Shown here one piece after another: positions 24,909 to 32,858 of a DNA stretch of 59,633 nt; position 1 is the stretch's first letter; the number at the start of each line of letters is the position of its first letter. Under the pieces are notes generated by a model. That model did no database searches. It had not been told where the DNA came from and saw only the letters and a program-made list of their open reading frames with translations. The stretch comes from a virus: the IMG/VR virus record IMGVR_UViG_3300023184_000136, positions 1 to 59,633 of that record; one strand, 5' to 3'. A program made the position numbers and the translations under genes.

Positions 24909-25506
24909 TATAATAAAATATGGAAATTTTAAATCGGTAGGTAAACAAAAAAAGAAGAGACAAATAATCTTATGTCATACGTCAAGGGAGGTTGAGGAAT
25001 ACTTAGCCTCCCTTAAATTTAGGTATAATGGAAAGTACGATAAGATACCTAACTATATTGTAACAACAGAAGGTAAAGTCATTCAACTACTTGACGATAT
25101 ATCTTATTCAAATTATTTCACTGAGCAAAACATTAACAGGAACTCTGTTGTTGTTTGTTTAGAAAATTTGGGATGGTTGGAAAAGAAACCACTAACCAAC
25201 TATTATATTAACTGGAAAGGGAGTATTTATAATAAACAGGTTTACGAAAAAAAGTGGAGAGATTTCTTTTTCTGGCAACCTTACACAACAAGTCAAACGG
25301 AAACAACAGGTGAATTGTGTAACCAAATAATTGAATCTCTTAACTTGGAAAGAAAGTTCATAGGACATAATACCAAGGTTGAAGGTGTTAGTAGATTTGG
25401 AGGTATCGTATCCAAAAGTAATTTTGATACTGCATTCACTGACTTGAACCCATCTTTCAATTTCGAAACTTTTACAAAATTTATAGAACATGAGCAACTT
25501 GCATAA
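24901..25506 (+). CDS. N-acetylmuramoyl-L-alanine amidase-like endolysin
   Basis: 201 residues of the Amidase_2/PGRP fold: IILCHTSRE (His zinc ligand near residue 25), PNYIVTTEGKVIQLLDD, a central NSVVVCLENLGWL and FIGHNTKVEG with the second His near 157. These enzymes cut the peptide from muramic acid in peptidoglycan at lysis. No signal peptide, so it would need a holin. It overlaps both neighbours slightly (8 and 17 bases). The third zinc ligand (usually Cys or Asp near the end) is not clear, so activity is inferred. Confidence 0.7.
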   Translation: MLDIIKYGNFKSVGKQKKKRQIILCHTSREVEEYLASLKFRYNGKYDKIPNYIVTTEGKVIQLLDDISYSNYFTEQNINRNSVVVCLENLGWLEKKPLTNYYINWKGSIYNKQVYEKKWRDFFFWQPYTTSQTETTGELCNQIIESLNLERKFIGHNTKVEGVSRFGGIVSKSNFDTAFTDLNPSFNFETFTKFIEHEQLA

Positions 25507-26092
25507 TGAAAGATACGATGAGATTAAATCTCTTCTAAAGAAATCAAGAATGTTAATGGAGCAAACAACAGATGAAGCTCCACCCAACATTGCCGCAGAT
25601 ATCGAACAAAAAATAGACCAAGACAATCAAGAGTACGAGACTGCAAATGATGTTGAAACAGACAACGACAATGAAGGTTCTAATGAACAACCTACAGCCA
25701 AAGATAAAGTACAAAAGTACAGAATCTCTGGTGGTATCTTAGCTCTTCACGGAAAAAGCAAAACTGATACTGACATCACTACTGATGATAAATTAGCCTT
25801 CCAAGAAACAATGGATGAATTTGTTAATGAGGTTTCTGACCTTGTTGACTTCAACACGTTAAATGTGTATCCAAATAATGTTGATTGGTCGGGTAAAATC
25901 ATTGATTCAGATTTAGATTTTACTTTCACAATCGGAGAAAATAGTGGAATCTATGTTGATGGAGAAATGTTAAAGGTTGACGAAAGCTTCTTACAATTAT
26001 TAAATAAACTTCAACAATACTATCAAAAATTCAAATCCAAGTGGTCAAGAATTTTAGCTAGTAGGAAAAAAACAAGAGAAACAAATGATTAA
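25490..26092 (+). CDS. Tagged acidic protein of unknown function
   Basis: 200 residues. The N-terminal helix YDEIKSLLKKSRMLMEQ ends in LME-Q, fitting the [I/L]-x-E tag seen elsewhere in the window. Then comes an acidic, disordered stretch (about residues 27-68, many Asp/Glu/Asn) and a mixed C-terminal half (SGGILALHGKSKTDTDITTD, GEMLKVDESFLQLLNKL). Highly basic last residues. It sits between the amidase and the spanin-like genes but reads more like a head-core or scaffold type protein. Confidence 0.6.
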   Translation: MSNLHNERYDEIKSLLKKSRMLMEQTTDEAPPNIAADIEQKIDQDNQEYETANDVETDNDNEGSNEQPTAKDKVQKYRISGGILALHGKSKTDTDITTDDKLAFQETMDEFVNEVSDLVDFNTLNVYPNNVDWSGKIIDSDLDFTFTIGENSGIYVDGEMLKVDESFLQLLNKLQQYYQKFKSKWSRILASRKKTRETND

Positions 26093-26438
26093 TTTCCTTA
26101 AAAAGAACTACAAAACAATTGCAAAAGTCTTAGTTGGACTATTCCTATTGTATTGGGTAATATTCGTTTTAACTCCAAGAGTTGGAATGGATGCGTTAGA
26201 GAAAGCAAAGATTGATTCATTAAACAACACTATCAAAGAACTTTACAAAGAACAACAAAAATTAGATAGTGCAATTGAAGGATATAATGAAAAGATTGAT
26301 GAGGTTGACAACCACATCGACAAAATAAAAGGTCAAAAAACAATCGTAAAAGAAATATACCATGAAGAAATTAATCGCGCTGGTAACTATACTGAGCCTC
26401 AGCTTGACAGCTTTTTCTCAGCAAGATACCACAATTAA
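26085..26438 (+). CDS. Inner-membrane spanin-like protein
   Basis: 117 residues: N-in basic start, one membrane segment (VLVGLFLLYWVIFVLTP, about residues 15-31), then a periplasmic coiled coil (about 38-85) and a short tail ending PQLDSFFSARYHN. This Rz-like layout suits an inner-membrane spanin subunit that helps to fuse membranes at lysis. The next gene starts 77 bases before its end in another frame, the nested arrangement typical of Rz/Rz1 pairs. Confidence 0.6.
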   Translation: MINFLKKNYKTIAKVLVGLFLLYWVIFVLTPRVGMDALEKAKIDSLNNTIKELYKEQQKLDSAIEGYNEKIDEVDNHIDKIKGQKTIVKEIYHEEINRAGNYTEPQLDSFFSARYHN

Positions 26439-26772
26439 AACTAAATGTTTACCCGTTAGTGTTTTCAAACTAATTGCTAAAGATTTATTATCTGGTGATT
26501 CTGCTAAAGCTGAATTGAAATTGGCAGAACAAAACATTGTAAGCCTTGAAAGTAAAGTAGGTTTAAAAGATAGTGTTATTAACACAATGAAAGTTAAAGA
26601 AACTAACTACGTTAAAATCATTGATACACAAAATGAAAAATATAATGTGTTAGATGGATATTCTAAAAGATTAGAATGGGATTTGAAGAAAGAGAAAGTA
26701 AAAGGTAAATTCAAGTCAATTTTAGGGACTGGTATGATTGCAGTATTAACATTTTTCTTAATAACAAAATAA
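26362..26772 (+). CDS. Secreted partner, outer spanin-like
   Basis: 136 residues starting inside the 3' end of the preceding gene in another frame. Residues 1-19 (MKKLIALVTILSLSLTAFS) are a signal peptide with an AFSQ-type end typical of Bacteroidota. A coiled-coil body follows, with a last hydrophobic segment (TGMIAVLTFFLITK). No lipobox is visible, so unlike lambda Rz1 it would be anchored by the C-terminal segment. Nested position suggests the outer partner of a spanin pair. It ends where the next ATG begins (TAATG). Confidence 0.55.
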   Translation: MKKLIALVTILSLSLTAFSQQDTTIKTKCLPVSVFKLIAKDLLSGDSAKAELKLAEQNIVSLESKVGLKDSVINTMKVKETNYVKIIDTQNEKYNVLDGYSKRLEWDLKKEKVKGKFKSILGTGMIAVLTFFLITK

Positions 26773-27017
26773 TGGCACTTACATCTTCAGAAAAAAATGA
26801 AATAGAGGTTATTGTACGTAAAGAGATTAAAAACTTTATGGGTAATAGCACTGTTAAACAATTTGAGGATAAACTTATGGATAGAATCCAAAAGGATATC
26901 AAAAAAGGTAAGTTGGAAGGTGATATTAAAGATATCACATTAAGAATGTTCCGTGAGTTCTATCAGTTCATGTGGATGAATAGAAGTTATTGGGAACCAA
27001 GATTAAAGAACGCTTAA
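26772..27017 (+). CDS. Small helical protein of unknown function
   Basis: 81 residues, helical and charged, ending in an aromatic motif FREFYQFMWMNRSYWEPR. It begins within the previous stop (TAATG) and is followed by a 1-base gap. No recognised domain. Probably belongs to the same late transcript as the genes on each side. Confidence 0.6.
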   Translation: MALTSSEKNEIEVIVRKEIKNFMGNSTVKQFEDKLMDRIQKDIKKGKLEGDIKDITLRMFREFYQFMWMNRSYWEPRLKNA

Positions 27018-27018
27018 C

Positions 27019-27639
27019 ATGGGAAAAATCGGTGATTTATTTAAAAACAAGTTAGCAAAGGCGTATAACGAACCAGGAATACAAATCAATGCTTCAACAA
27101 TGAAAGACTTTTCAAATTACACTCGTAATTTAAAAGAGAAAGAGGAAACTAAAGAAGCAACGGGTTCTGGGTCAAGTGGAGCTTATTCGGCACCATTATT
27201 CGGGGGAGAAACAGACGAGTTTATTGAGAAAAGTGACAAAGAAACTCCAAAATTAGAAACAAAAGAACAAAAGAAGAAAGTAAAAAAAGTTAAAAAGGTT
27301 ACTGAAGAGGTAGAGAAAGTAGAAGCTAAAGAGGCTACAGGTTCGGGTTCAGTTGGTGGTTATGAATCACCGGCAATGTGGGCTAAATCAACTAAGAAGA
27401 AAGATTGGGGACCAAGTAGAAAACCACAAATACCTGGAGGAGGATTTGTTAAGATTAAGAAAAGATGTACTAAGTTCCCTTATTGTAATCAAGGAGATAT
27501 TAATAATCTTAAAATTACTAAAAACGAATCAGTCCAGAATGCAATTAGAAATGTATCCAAGAAAATGAAAATCAGTGAAGAGAGAATTAAAAAGATTCTT
27601 GAACAAGAGATGATTAAATTGAATAAAAGAACTAAATAA
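27019..27639 (+). CDS. Virion-type protein with duplicated EATGSGS motif
   Basis: 206 residues. Two copies of a short motif, EATGSGSSGAYSAPLFGG (near residue 48) and EATGSGSVGGYESPAMWAKS (near 111), flank a Lys/Glu-rich linker. A Cys pair (RCTKFPYCNQGD) follows and the C-terminus SEERIKKILEQEMIKLNKRT is a helix similar to the [I/L]-x-E tags. I know the motif pattern only as a feature of uncharacterised phage proteins. Likely structural or scaffold-like, unproven. Confidence 0.55.
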   Translation: MGKIGDLFKNKLAKAYNEPGIQINASTMKDFSNYTRNLKEKEETKEATGSGSSGAYSAPLFGGETDEFIEKSDKETPKLETKEQKKKVKKVKKVTEEVEKVEAKEATGSGSVGGYESPAMWAKSTKKKDWGPSRKPQIPGGGFVKIKKRCTKFPYCNQGDINNLKITKNESVQNAIRNVSKKMKISEERIKKILEQEMIKLNKRTK

Positions 27640-27642
27640 AGA

Positions 27643-27650
27643 TATTTATA
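27643..27650 (+). promoter_or_regulatory. Putative phage late promoter motif TATTTATA
   Basis: TATTTATA 13 nt upstream of the ATG at 27664, just after the preceding stop. Confidence 0.5.
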
Positions 27651-27663
27651 ATAAAAAATTACG

Positions 27664-29424
27664 ATGAACAACTTTGAAAATAATATTGACAAAATGGTCT
27701 CAAAAATTCTTTCTGAGGAAATTGAGAAGAAATCTAAACAAATTTCTGAACAACTTGAAGAAGAATTGAGTACTGGTCAAAAAAAAATAGCTAAACAAGC
27801 TGAGCCAAAAGATAAAATTACAGGTGCGGATTTTAAGAAATTAAGAGATGCAAAGAAACATAAAGAAGAAGTTGAAGAATTCTTTTTCTCTGATGACGAA
27901 GAAGATGAATCAACTTCAGGTGATTACGAAGGAGACGAAGATGCAGAAGATGAAGCTGAAAAATTATCGGCTCAAGAACCTACGTATGTAGGTAAAGGTC
28001 TACGTAAACCAAAAATGATTGGCTCATTTGATGATGAACATGGTTGGTTTGACGAACATGACAGACAAACACATCCTGATGATTTAGAAGATTATGACGA
28101 AGAGGAGTTTCATGATGTAGATTCATTACTTGCAAAACACGGTAGAAAACAACCTTGGTTTGGACCTAACGACGGAGAAAGATTTTTTAAAAGATATCAA
28201 GATAAATTTGGTGGTAAACCATTTAGAGTTAGACTTGCAAAAGGTTTAGAAGAAGACGCTGAAACTGATGAAGGAAATGAATTTTCAGGTGCTTTAGACA
28301 ATGCTAGAAAACATCATGAAAAAAGTTTTGAAGTTGGCGGTCACAAATATCCTGTTAAAGAAGCGAAGGGTAAAAAATGTCCTAAATGTGGAATGGTTGA
28401 TTGTAAATGTAATCACAAAAAAGAAACTAAAGAATCTGAGAAAAAGTGGATTCAAAAAACAGATATGAAAAAAGGTGCATTACATAAAAAGTTAAATGTT
28501 CCTGAAGACAAGAAAATCCCAAAAACTTTATTAAACAAATTAAAAAAAGAATTAATGGCTAAAGGTGAAGGAGACAAGAAATTATCTGCGGCCGATTCAA
28601 AATTATTGAAACAAGTTAATTTGGCGTTAACTCTTAAAAGTGTAAAAGAAAATAGAAACGTTCTTTCTTTGACTGAGAATGAATTAATTGATATGATTGA
28701 GAGTTTAGTTTTAGAACAAAAAGTTAAAGACATTGCAGAAAAAGATAACATCAGTAAGAAAGAAGCAACAGGTTTAAAGAAAACTGAAAAAGTTTTAGGA
28801 AAGAATAAATCAGAGGGAGACGCATACTTCAAAGAATTGGCTAAAAAAATGACTGATTACTTAAAAGATGGTACTAAAGCAAAATATGAAATGAATCCTG
28901 AAAAATTCCCTGAAAGTAACTATCAAATGGATAAAGATGCTAAGGTTATGAAATACAATCCATCTGAGGCGGTTGAAGAATATATTGATGCTTTCTCTTA
29001 TCCGGGAATGACAAATTTAGTATATGATGAAATCAAACCTGATGATAAAAGAATTGATAAGCAATTAAAAGGAGATTCAACATTTGGTAATGCTGTTACT
29101 GATAAAGAAGGAAAAGCGTTAGGTAATGTAGTCCCAAGTAAAGTTGGTGAAAAATTCAAGAAAAACTATGATGAAAATTTATATGGTGCTGAGCAAATGA
29201 AAGCGTCTTATAAGAGACAACCACAACCTGTTGAGGTTGAGGGTAATGGTCAAACTAAAGGTTCTTTAAAATCTAAAAAAGGAGCTGACAGTCAAAGTTC
29301 AATTGCAAAGGCAAGTAAAATACTTAACACGTTAGAATCTACTGAAAACAAAGCAGAAAAACTTGTTAACGAAGATATGGAAAAAATGAAAAATTTGATT
29401 GATTATAATAGAAAAACTCAATAA
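27664..29424 (+). CDS. Large charged, tagged protein, probably head-internal
   Basis: 586 residues, Lys/Glu/Asp-rich, largely disordered. The N-terminus ENNIDKMVSKILSEEIEKKS carries the ILSE-E tag. A second tag-like segment lies inside: SLTENELIDMIESLVLEQ at about 337-354, nearly the same pattern as the N-terminus of the protein at 55525. Also seen are CPKCGMVDCKC near residue 240 and a short module GALHKKLNVPEDKKIPKTLL after it. Low-complexity charged proteins with protease-type sites are typical of phage internal or scaffold proteins. A late-type motif precedes it. Confidence 0.65.
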   Translation: MNNFENNIDKMVSKILSEEIEKKSKQISEQLEEELSTGQKKIAKQAEPKDKITGADFKKLRDAKKHKEEVEEFFFSDDEEDESTSGDYEGDEDAEDEAEKLSAQEPTYVGKGLRKPKMIGSFDDEHGWFDEHDRQTHPDDLEDYDEEEFHDVDSLLAKHGRKQPWFGPNDGERFFKRYQDKFGGKPFRVRLAKGLEEDAETDEGNEFSGALDNARKHHEKSFEVGGHKYPVKEAKGKKCPKCGMVDCKCNHKKETKESEKKWIQKTDMKKGALHKKLNVPEDKKIPKTLLNKLKKELMAKGEGDKKLSAADSKLLKQVNLALTLKSVKENRNVLSLTENELIDMIESLVLEQKVKDIAEKDNISKKEATGLKKTEKVLGKNKSEGDAYFKELAKKMTDYLKDGTKAKYEMNPEKFPESNYQMDKDAKVMKYNPSEAVEEYIDAFSYPGMTNLVYDEIKPDDKRIDKQLKGDSTFGNAVTDKEGKALGNVVPSKVGEKFKKNYDENLYGAEQMKASYKRQPQPVEVEGNGQTKGSLKSKKGADSQSSIAKASKILNTLESTENKAEKLVNEDMEKMKNLIDYNRKTQ

Positions 29425-29463
29425 AAATTCACATTTCAAATGTATAACTTATATTCTCCATAG

Positions 29464-29934
29464 ATGAACTCTATGGAGAATTTTTTTAATTGGATGTCTA
29501 AGCCTATACCTAAAGAAGAAGTAGTGGTATGGTTCAATGTTCATAACATGAATTATGAAAAAATTGAACTGTACGGTGATATATTTAAGTCACTTAACTT
29601 TATCATTACCGATACCTACCTTGGGGAGAATGTGCTAGAAACAAAGATATTAATGTCTGAAGAAGATAATACGTTGCACTTTGATTGGTGCTGGAATAAA
29701 TTATTGGATGACTTTAAGAAAGAAAACATTATAATTAAACACGGAGGACAACATAAAGATTATCTCGAATCATTCTTTTCAGACAGTTATTATAATCAAA
29801 AAGAAGATAATATTAAGAGTGTGATTCCTGAATTTATTTCAGAAGTATTTGATATAGAAAAACCATTCAGTAAGTCAGATTTAGATATCCTGACCGAACT
29901 TTATAAACTACTAGAAAAAAATATTGAAGTATAA
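29464..29934 (+). CDS. Protein of unknown function
   Basis: 156 residues from ATG 29464 (a second ATG at 29473 is equally possible). Contains EEVVVWFNVHNMNYEKIELY and WCWNKLLDDFKKENI. Mixed alpha/beta with a helical C-terminal half. No family is recognised. It stands 40 bases after the large charged protein without a clear terminator between them. Confidence 0.55.
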   Translation: MNSMENFFNWMSKPIPKEEVVVWFNVHNMNYEKIELYGDIFKSLNFIITDTYLGENVLETKILMSEEDNTLHFDWCWNKLLDDFKKENIIIKHGGQHKDYLESFFSDSYYNQKEDNIKSVIPEFISEVFDIEKPFSKSDLDILTELYKLLEKNIEV

Positions 29935-30018
29935 AAAAGCGTTGATTCTATTTACACCAGGACAAAAAAATTTATATTTCAGGTTATAACCAATAAACAA
30001 TTTTTAACATTTTAAAAG

Positions 30019-30201
30019 ATGGAAACTTTAGAGCAAATTAAAGAATTAACAGAACTTCTTTCAGTTGATTCAACAAAATTCTTCAAGGGAAATAAAAGTG
30101 CGGGTACAAGAGCAAGAAAGTCAGCACAAGAATTGAAGGCTTTACTACAAAAGTTAAGAGGAGAAATCCTTGAACACAAAAAGACAGAAGATAATGCATA
30201 A
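30019..30201 (+). CDS. Histone H1-like DNA-binding protein
   Basis: 60 residues. The segment KFFKGNKSAGTRARKSAQEL (residues 21-40) matches the signature of the small Bacteroidota histone H1-like proteins (GNKxAGTRARKxxxEL), preceded by an acidic helix. These proteins bind and condense DNA. In a phage it could coat incoming or replicating DNA or compete with the host protein. It overlaps the next gene (ATGCATAA). Strong family resemblance makes this a good marker for host range. Confidence 0.75.
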   Translation: METLEQIKELTELLSVDSTKFFKGNKSAGTRARKSAQELKALLQKLRGEILEHKKTEDNA

Positions 30202-30382
30202 TATTGACGCTTTATATTTTTTTATATTCGTATTCACAATATTAGTGTCATTGAAAAATGTCACAAAGTTTATAAGTGCCTTAGCACAACGTGAACCTAA
30301 ACCGTTAACGTATAGTGTTAAGGAACTTATATTCCTTGGTTTATCAATAAGTTACATATTCACATACATTTTTAAATTATGA
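30194..30382 (+). CDS. Small two-pass membrane protein
   Basis: 62 residues from ATG 30194, overlapping the stop of the H1-like gene. Two hydrophobic segments (ALYFFIFVFTILVSL and LIFLGLSISYIFTYIF) with a basic loop between them. Overlaps the next gene by 4 bases. Function unknown. Confidence 0.55.
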   Translation: MHNIDALYFFIFVFTILVSLKNVTKFISALAQREPKPLTYSVKELIFLGLSISYIFTYIFKL

Positions 30383-30819
30383 GTTTTTACAAAGAAATAG
30401 TACCATTTATAGATTATATCCATTCAATCAGGAAACTTAAAACTTATGTTAGTTTTGATATGGTTTTCCCAACCAAGTGGAGCATGCCGAAGAGTATGTT
30501 AGAAGAAGGTGAAACAGTTGCATTCCAAGCGGAAGACCAAAACTACAAAGGTATTTCCTTTGTTTCACAGATAGATGAACTGAATGTTTCAACAGTCCTT
30601 ACAAAAATAGCCAAAGTTATCAAACTTAACCAAGAGAGAGAACTCAAAGAAAAATTATTTAAACAGACAGTTGAACAACTCAAACAAACATTTGAGAAAA
30701 CAGATTTAGATAAACTTCAAAATCTATATTTTGATTTTGATGAGGATGACGCACCAAATTTAGATATCGATGAGCAATATGGAGACGAGCCAGAGGATGC
30801 TGAATTGGCTGGAGAGTGA
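30379..30819 (+). CDS. Acidic-tailed protein of unknown function
   Basis: 146 residues. Segment KTYVSFDMVFPTKWSMPKSM and the phrase FQAEDQNYKGISFVSQIDE are followed by a helical, Lys/Gln-rich region and a strongly acidic tail (DFDEDDAPNLDIDEQYGDEP). No family known to me. It overlaps both neighbours, so it is part of a tightly coupled set of small genes (30019-31161). Confidence 0.6.
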   Translation: MSFYKEIVPFIDYIHSIRKLKTYVSFDMVFPTKWSMPKSMLEEGETVAFQAEDQNYKGISFVSQIDELNVSTVLTKIAKVIKLNQERELKEKLFKQTVEQLKQTFEKTDLDKLQNLYFDFDEDDAPNLDIDEQYGDEPEDAELAGE

Positions 30820-30964
30820 GAAAAAAAGGGATGACTTACAAGAGAAATCCTATAAAAACAAAATCGTTAAAGAGATTAAACAATTTAAGAAGGAAGAATT
30901 TTTTCCTGTTCCTAAAGAATTAACATTATGGCAGAAGATAAAAATACTAATCCTGGGGAATTAG
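30770..30964 (+). CDS. Small charged protein with hydrophobic tail
   Basis: 64 residues, overlapping the previous gene by 50 bases in another frame. ATG 30770 or ATG 30779 could be the start. Helical and Lys/Glu-rich with a C-terminal WQKIKILILGN that overlaps the next start. The large overlap lowers confidence, but the frame links neatly with the next gene. Confidence 0.45.
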   Translation: MSNMETSQRMLNWLESEKKRDDLQEKSYKNKIVKEIKQFKKEEFFPVPKELTLWQKIKILILGN

Positions 30965-31161
30965 AGAAACTAGCATTAATTGCTGAGTCAGTACAAACTT
31001 TGTTCAGTGGTAAAGGTACTATTATATTTGAGCTACCTAAGGGAGAATATTCAAGTGTGATTAATCACTTTAGAGAAATTGATAGAAACCACAAACAATT
31101 TTCAATAGACATCTCAGGAACTGAGTTCCATTTTATTTTAATGGAGGAGAGTAAGTCGTAA
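30928..31161 (+). CDS. Small protein of unknown function
   Basis: 77 residues. The segment GKGTIIFELPKGEYSSVINH and the closing FSIDISGTEFHFILMEE suggest a small alpha/beta fold. No match recognised. It runs 29 bases into the convergent minus-strand gene that ends at 31133, so the two are tail-to-tail. Confidence 0.55.
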   Translation: MAEDKNTNPGELEKLALIAESVQTLFSGKGTIIFELPKGEYSSVINHFREIDRNHKQFSIDISGTEFHFILMEESKS

Positions 31162-31780
31162 ACTTTCTGTAAAGGACTTTCTTATCATATCCTTTGGATT
31201 CTAACAAACTATACATATATTTTCTTTGAGGGGTTGAGTAATCTTTGATAAAAAGACAATCACCCCTTTTTATTTTATGGAAGTGATTAGATAAACAATC
31301 TATAAATCTGGAAGATTCGATTTCATTTTTACACGAGAACAAATTAACAACATCATCGTTCTGAACAACAATCTTATTATTAAGAACAGACACCATCTTC
31401 AACCCATCAGATTTCAAATACTTCTTTATAAACTCTTGAGTGAATATTTTTTTATTGATTTGAATATCAAATAAAGATTCTTCTTTTTTAAATTGAGTTA
31501 TTTTAAACAATGTCATACCTTCTTCATCGAGTTTAACCTTTTTACTTCGACCCATTTCATCGGTCATATAAACTGGAACAAGTTGCCTTGAGCTCAACTC
31601 AATAATACCAATCTCATATTGAGACAGTTGTCCATTTTCAACTACCACATCAAAGATAACATCATTAGACTCCGCCAATTTTTTTTCATAAAACTGAGTT
31701 GCCTTCTTTAAAGTTACAAACTTCTTTATTATCTTTTTCTTTAGTTTATTCTTAAACAATACTACAAAGTAGTTTACCAT
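31133..31780 (-). CDS. Protein of unknown function, divergent from dnaJ
   Basis: 215 residues from the ATG at 31780 (MVNYFVVLFKNKLKKKIIKK). The frame is open further upstream, but that would run into the dnaJ gene. Basic N-terminus, then mixed alpha/beta with EIGIIELSSRQLVPVYMTDE and a C-terminal YMYSLLESKGYDKKVLYRKF. No family recognised. Its start codon and that of dnaJ are only 2 bases apart on opposite strands, so its promoter must lie within dnaJ. Confidence 0.55.
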   Translation of the reverse strand: MVNYFVVLFKNKLKKKIIKKFVTLKKATQFYEKKLAESNDVIFDVVVENGQLSQYEIGIIELSSRQLVPVYMTDEMGRSKKVKLDEEGMTLFKITQFKKEESLFDIQINKKIFTQEFIKKYLKSDGLKMVSVLNNKIVVQNDDVVNLFSCKNEIESSRFIDCLSNHFHKIKRGDCLFIKDYSTPQRKYMYSLLESKGYDKKVLYRKFTTYSPPLK

Positions 31781-31782
31781 AT

Positions 31783-32709
31783 ATGAAAGATTATTACAAA
31801 ATACTGGAAGTTGAAGAGCAATCGTCAGAAGATGACATAAAAAAAAGTTATCGAAACCTTTCAAAAAAGTATCATCCTGATGTAAACCCTGGTGGTGAAG
31901 AGATGTTTAAAGACATTGCCGAGGCGTATGAAGTGTTAGGTAATAAAGACAAACGTGCACAGTATAATAACCGAAAGAGTAATCCCTACGGTGGAACACC
32001 ATTTGAAGATTTATTCACTCAAATGTTTAACCAACGAAATCAGCAACAGCAACAACATTTCAGAAGAAAGTCTGCTCCTGACAAAGTTATAAAGGTTCAG
32101 ATATCACCTATAGAGTCTTATAAGGCTTCAGTCAAAACCGTTAACTATTTTAGAGAACAAGGGTGTAGTGTTTGTAAAGGAACTGGTGGTGATACTAATA
32201 CTTGTGGTACTTGTGGAGGAGCGGGATTCCAACTAAAAACATTTGGAACAGGATTTATGGTTCAACAAGTAAGAACTGCATGTCCTTCTTGTAATGGTAG
32301 AGGAAGCATAATCATCAACAAATGTCATCACTGTTCAGGTAAAGGTACCAAGACGGCAACACAAGAGATTAGAGTGAACATTCCATATGGTGCCGATGAC
32401 GGTCAGTTCCTTAAGTTACAAAATTTGGGTGACTTCAGTAACGGTGAGTACGGAGACTTAGTTTTACAAATAGAAATGACTCCGACAGACGGATATGAAA
32501 AAATGAATAATGATTTAATTTATAATCTATATTTGAACTTAGAACAATTACAACAAGATAAGTTTAACATTCCACATCCAGATGCAGACCTTATGATGTC
32601 TGCGCCAGCAACGTTCGATACCTCCAAACCATTAAGATTAAGAGGTAAAGGATATAGCGGTGGAGATATGTATGTAAAACTTCATGTGAAGTTTGAGAGA
32701 ACTACTTAA
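31783..32709 (+). CDS. dnaJ: DnaJ-type co-chaperone
   Basis: 308 residues. J domain at residues 1-65 with the HPD tripeptide at 31-33. Only a short G/F-like linker follows. The zinc domain has the four canonical CxxCxGxG motifs (CSVCKGTG, CGTCGGAG, CPSCNGRG, CHHCSGKG). The C-terminal substrate-binding domain is shortened against the 370-380 residues of cellular type I DnaJ. It would recruit host DnaK to phage folding or assembly. Head-to-head with the minus-strand gene at 31780. Phage-borne DnaJ occurs in some large phages, not in T4 itself. Confidence 0.88.
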   Translation: MKDYYKILEVEEQSSEDDIKKSYRNLSKKYHPDVNPGGEEMFKDIAEAYEVLGNKDKRAQYNNRKSNPYGGTPFEDLFTQMFNQRNQQQQQHFRRKSAPDKVIKVQISPIESYKASVKTVNYFREQGCSVCKGTGGDTNTCGTCGGAGFQLKTFGTGFMVQQVRTACPSCNGRGSIIINKCHHCSGKGTKTATQEIRVNIPYGADDGQFLKLQNLGDFSNGEYGDLVLQIEMTPTDGYEKMNNDLIYNLYLNLEQLQQDKFNIPHPDADLMMSAPATFDTSKPLRLRGKGYSGGDMYVKLHVKFERTT

Positions 32710-32848
32710 AGTAATTAATTATTTCTTTAACTATTTGATAGGTTCCATAGCATGATGAGAACAACATATAGAAACCAAAGAGTATAGTTCCAACTTGAAA
32801 TTTCCCTGGTCCTTTTTGTTTACAGGTCTGACATTCTTTTTCTGACAT
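32702..32848 (-). CDS. Tiny CxxC membrane protein
   Basis: 48 residues on the minus strand, not in most ORF lists because of its size. It begins MSEKECQTCKQKGPG, with a Cys-x2-Cys pair, followed by one hydrophobic segment (GTILFGFYMLFSSCYGTYQI) and a short charged tail. It ends 8 bases inside the end of dnaJ and starts within the shared region upstream of the plus-strand gene at 32859. Supported by its neat fit in an otherwise empty gap and its membrane-protein character. Function unknown. Confidence 0.5.
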   Translation of the reverse strand: MSEKECQTCKQKGPGKFQVGTILFGFYMLFSSCYGTYQIVKEIINYFK

Positions 32849-32855
32849 ATTTATA
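32848..32855 (+). promoter_or_regulatory. Putative phage late promoter motif TATTTATA
   Basis: TATTTATA 3 nt upstream of the ATG at 32859. Its first base is also the last base of the divergent minus-strand start codon. Confidence 0.5.
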
Positions 32856-32858
32856 AGT

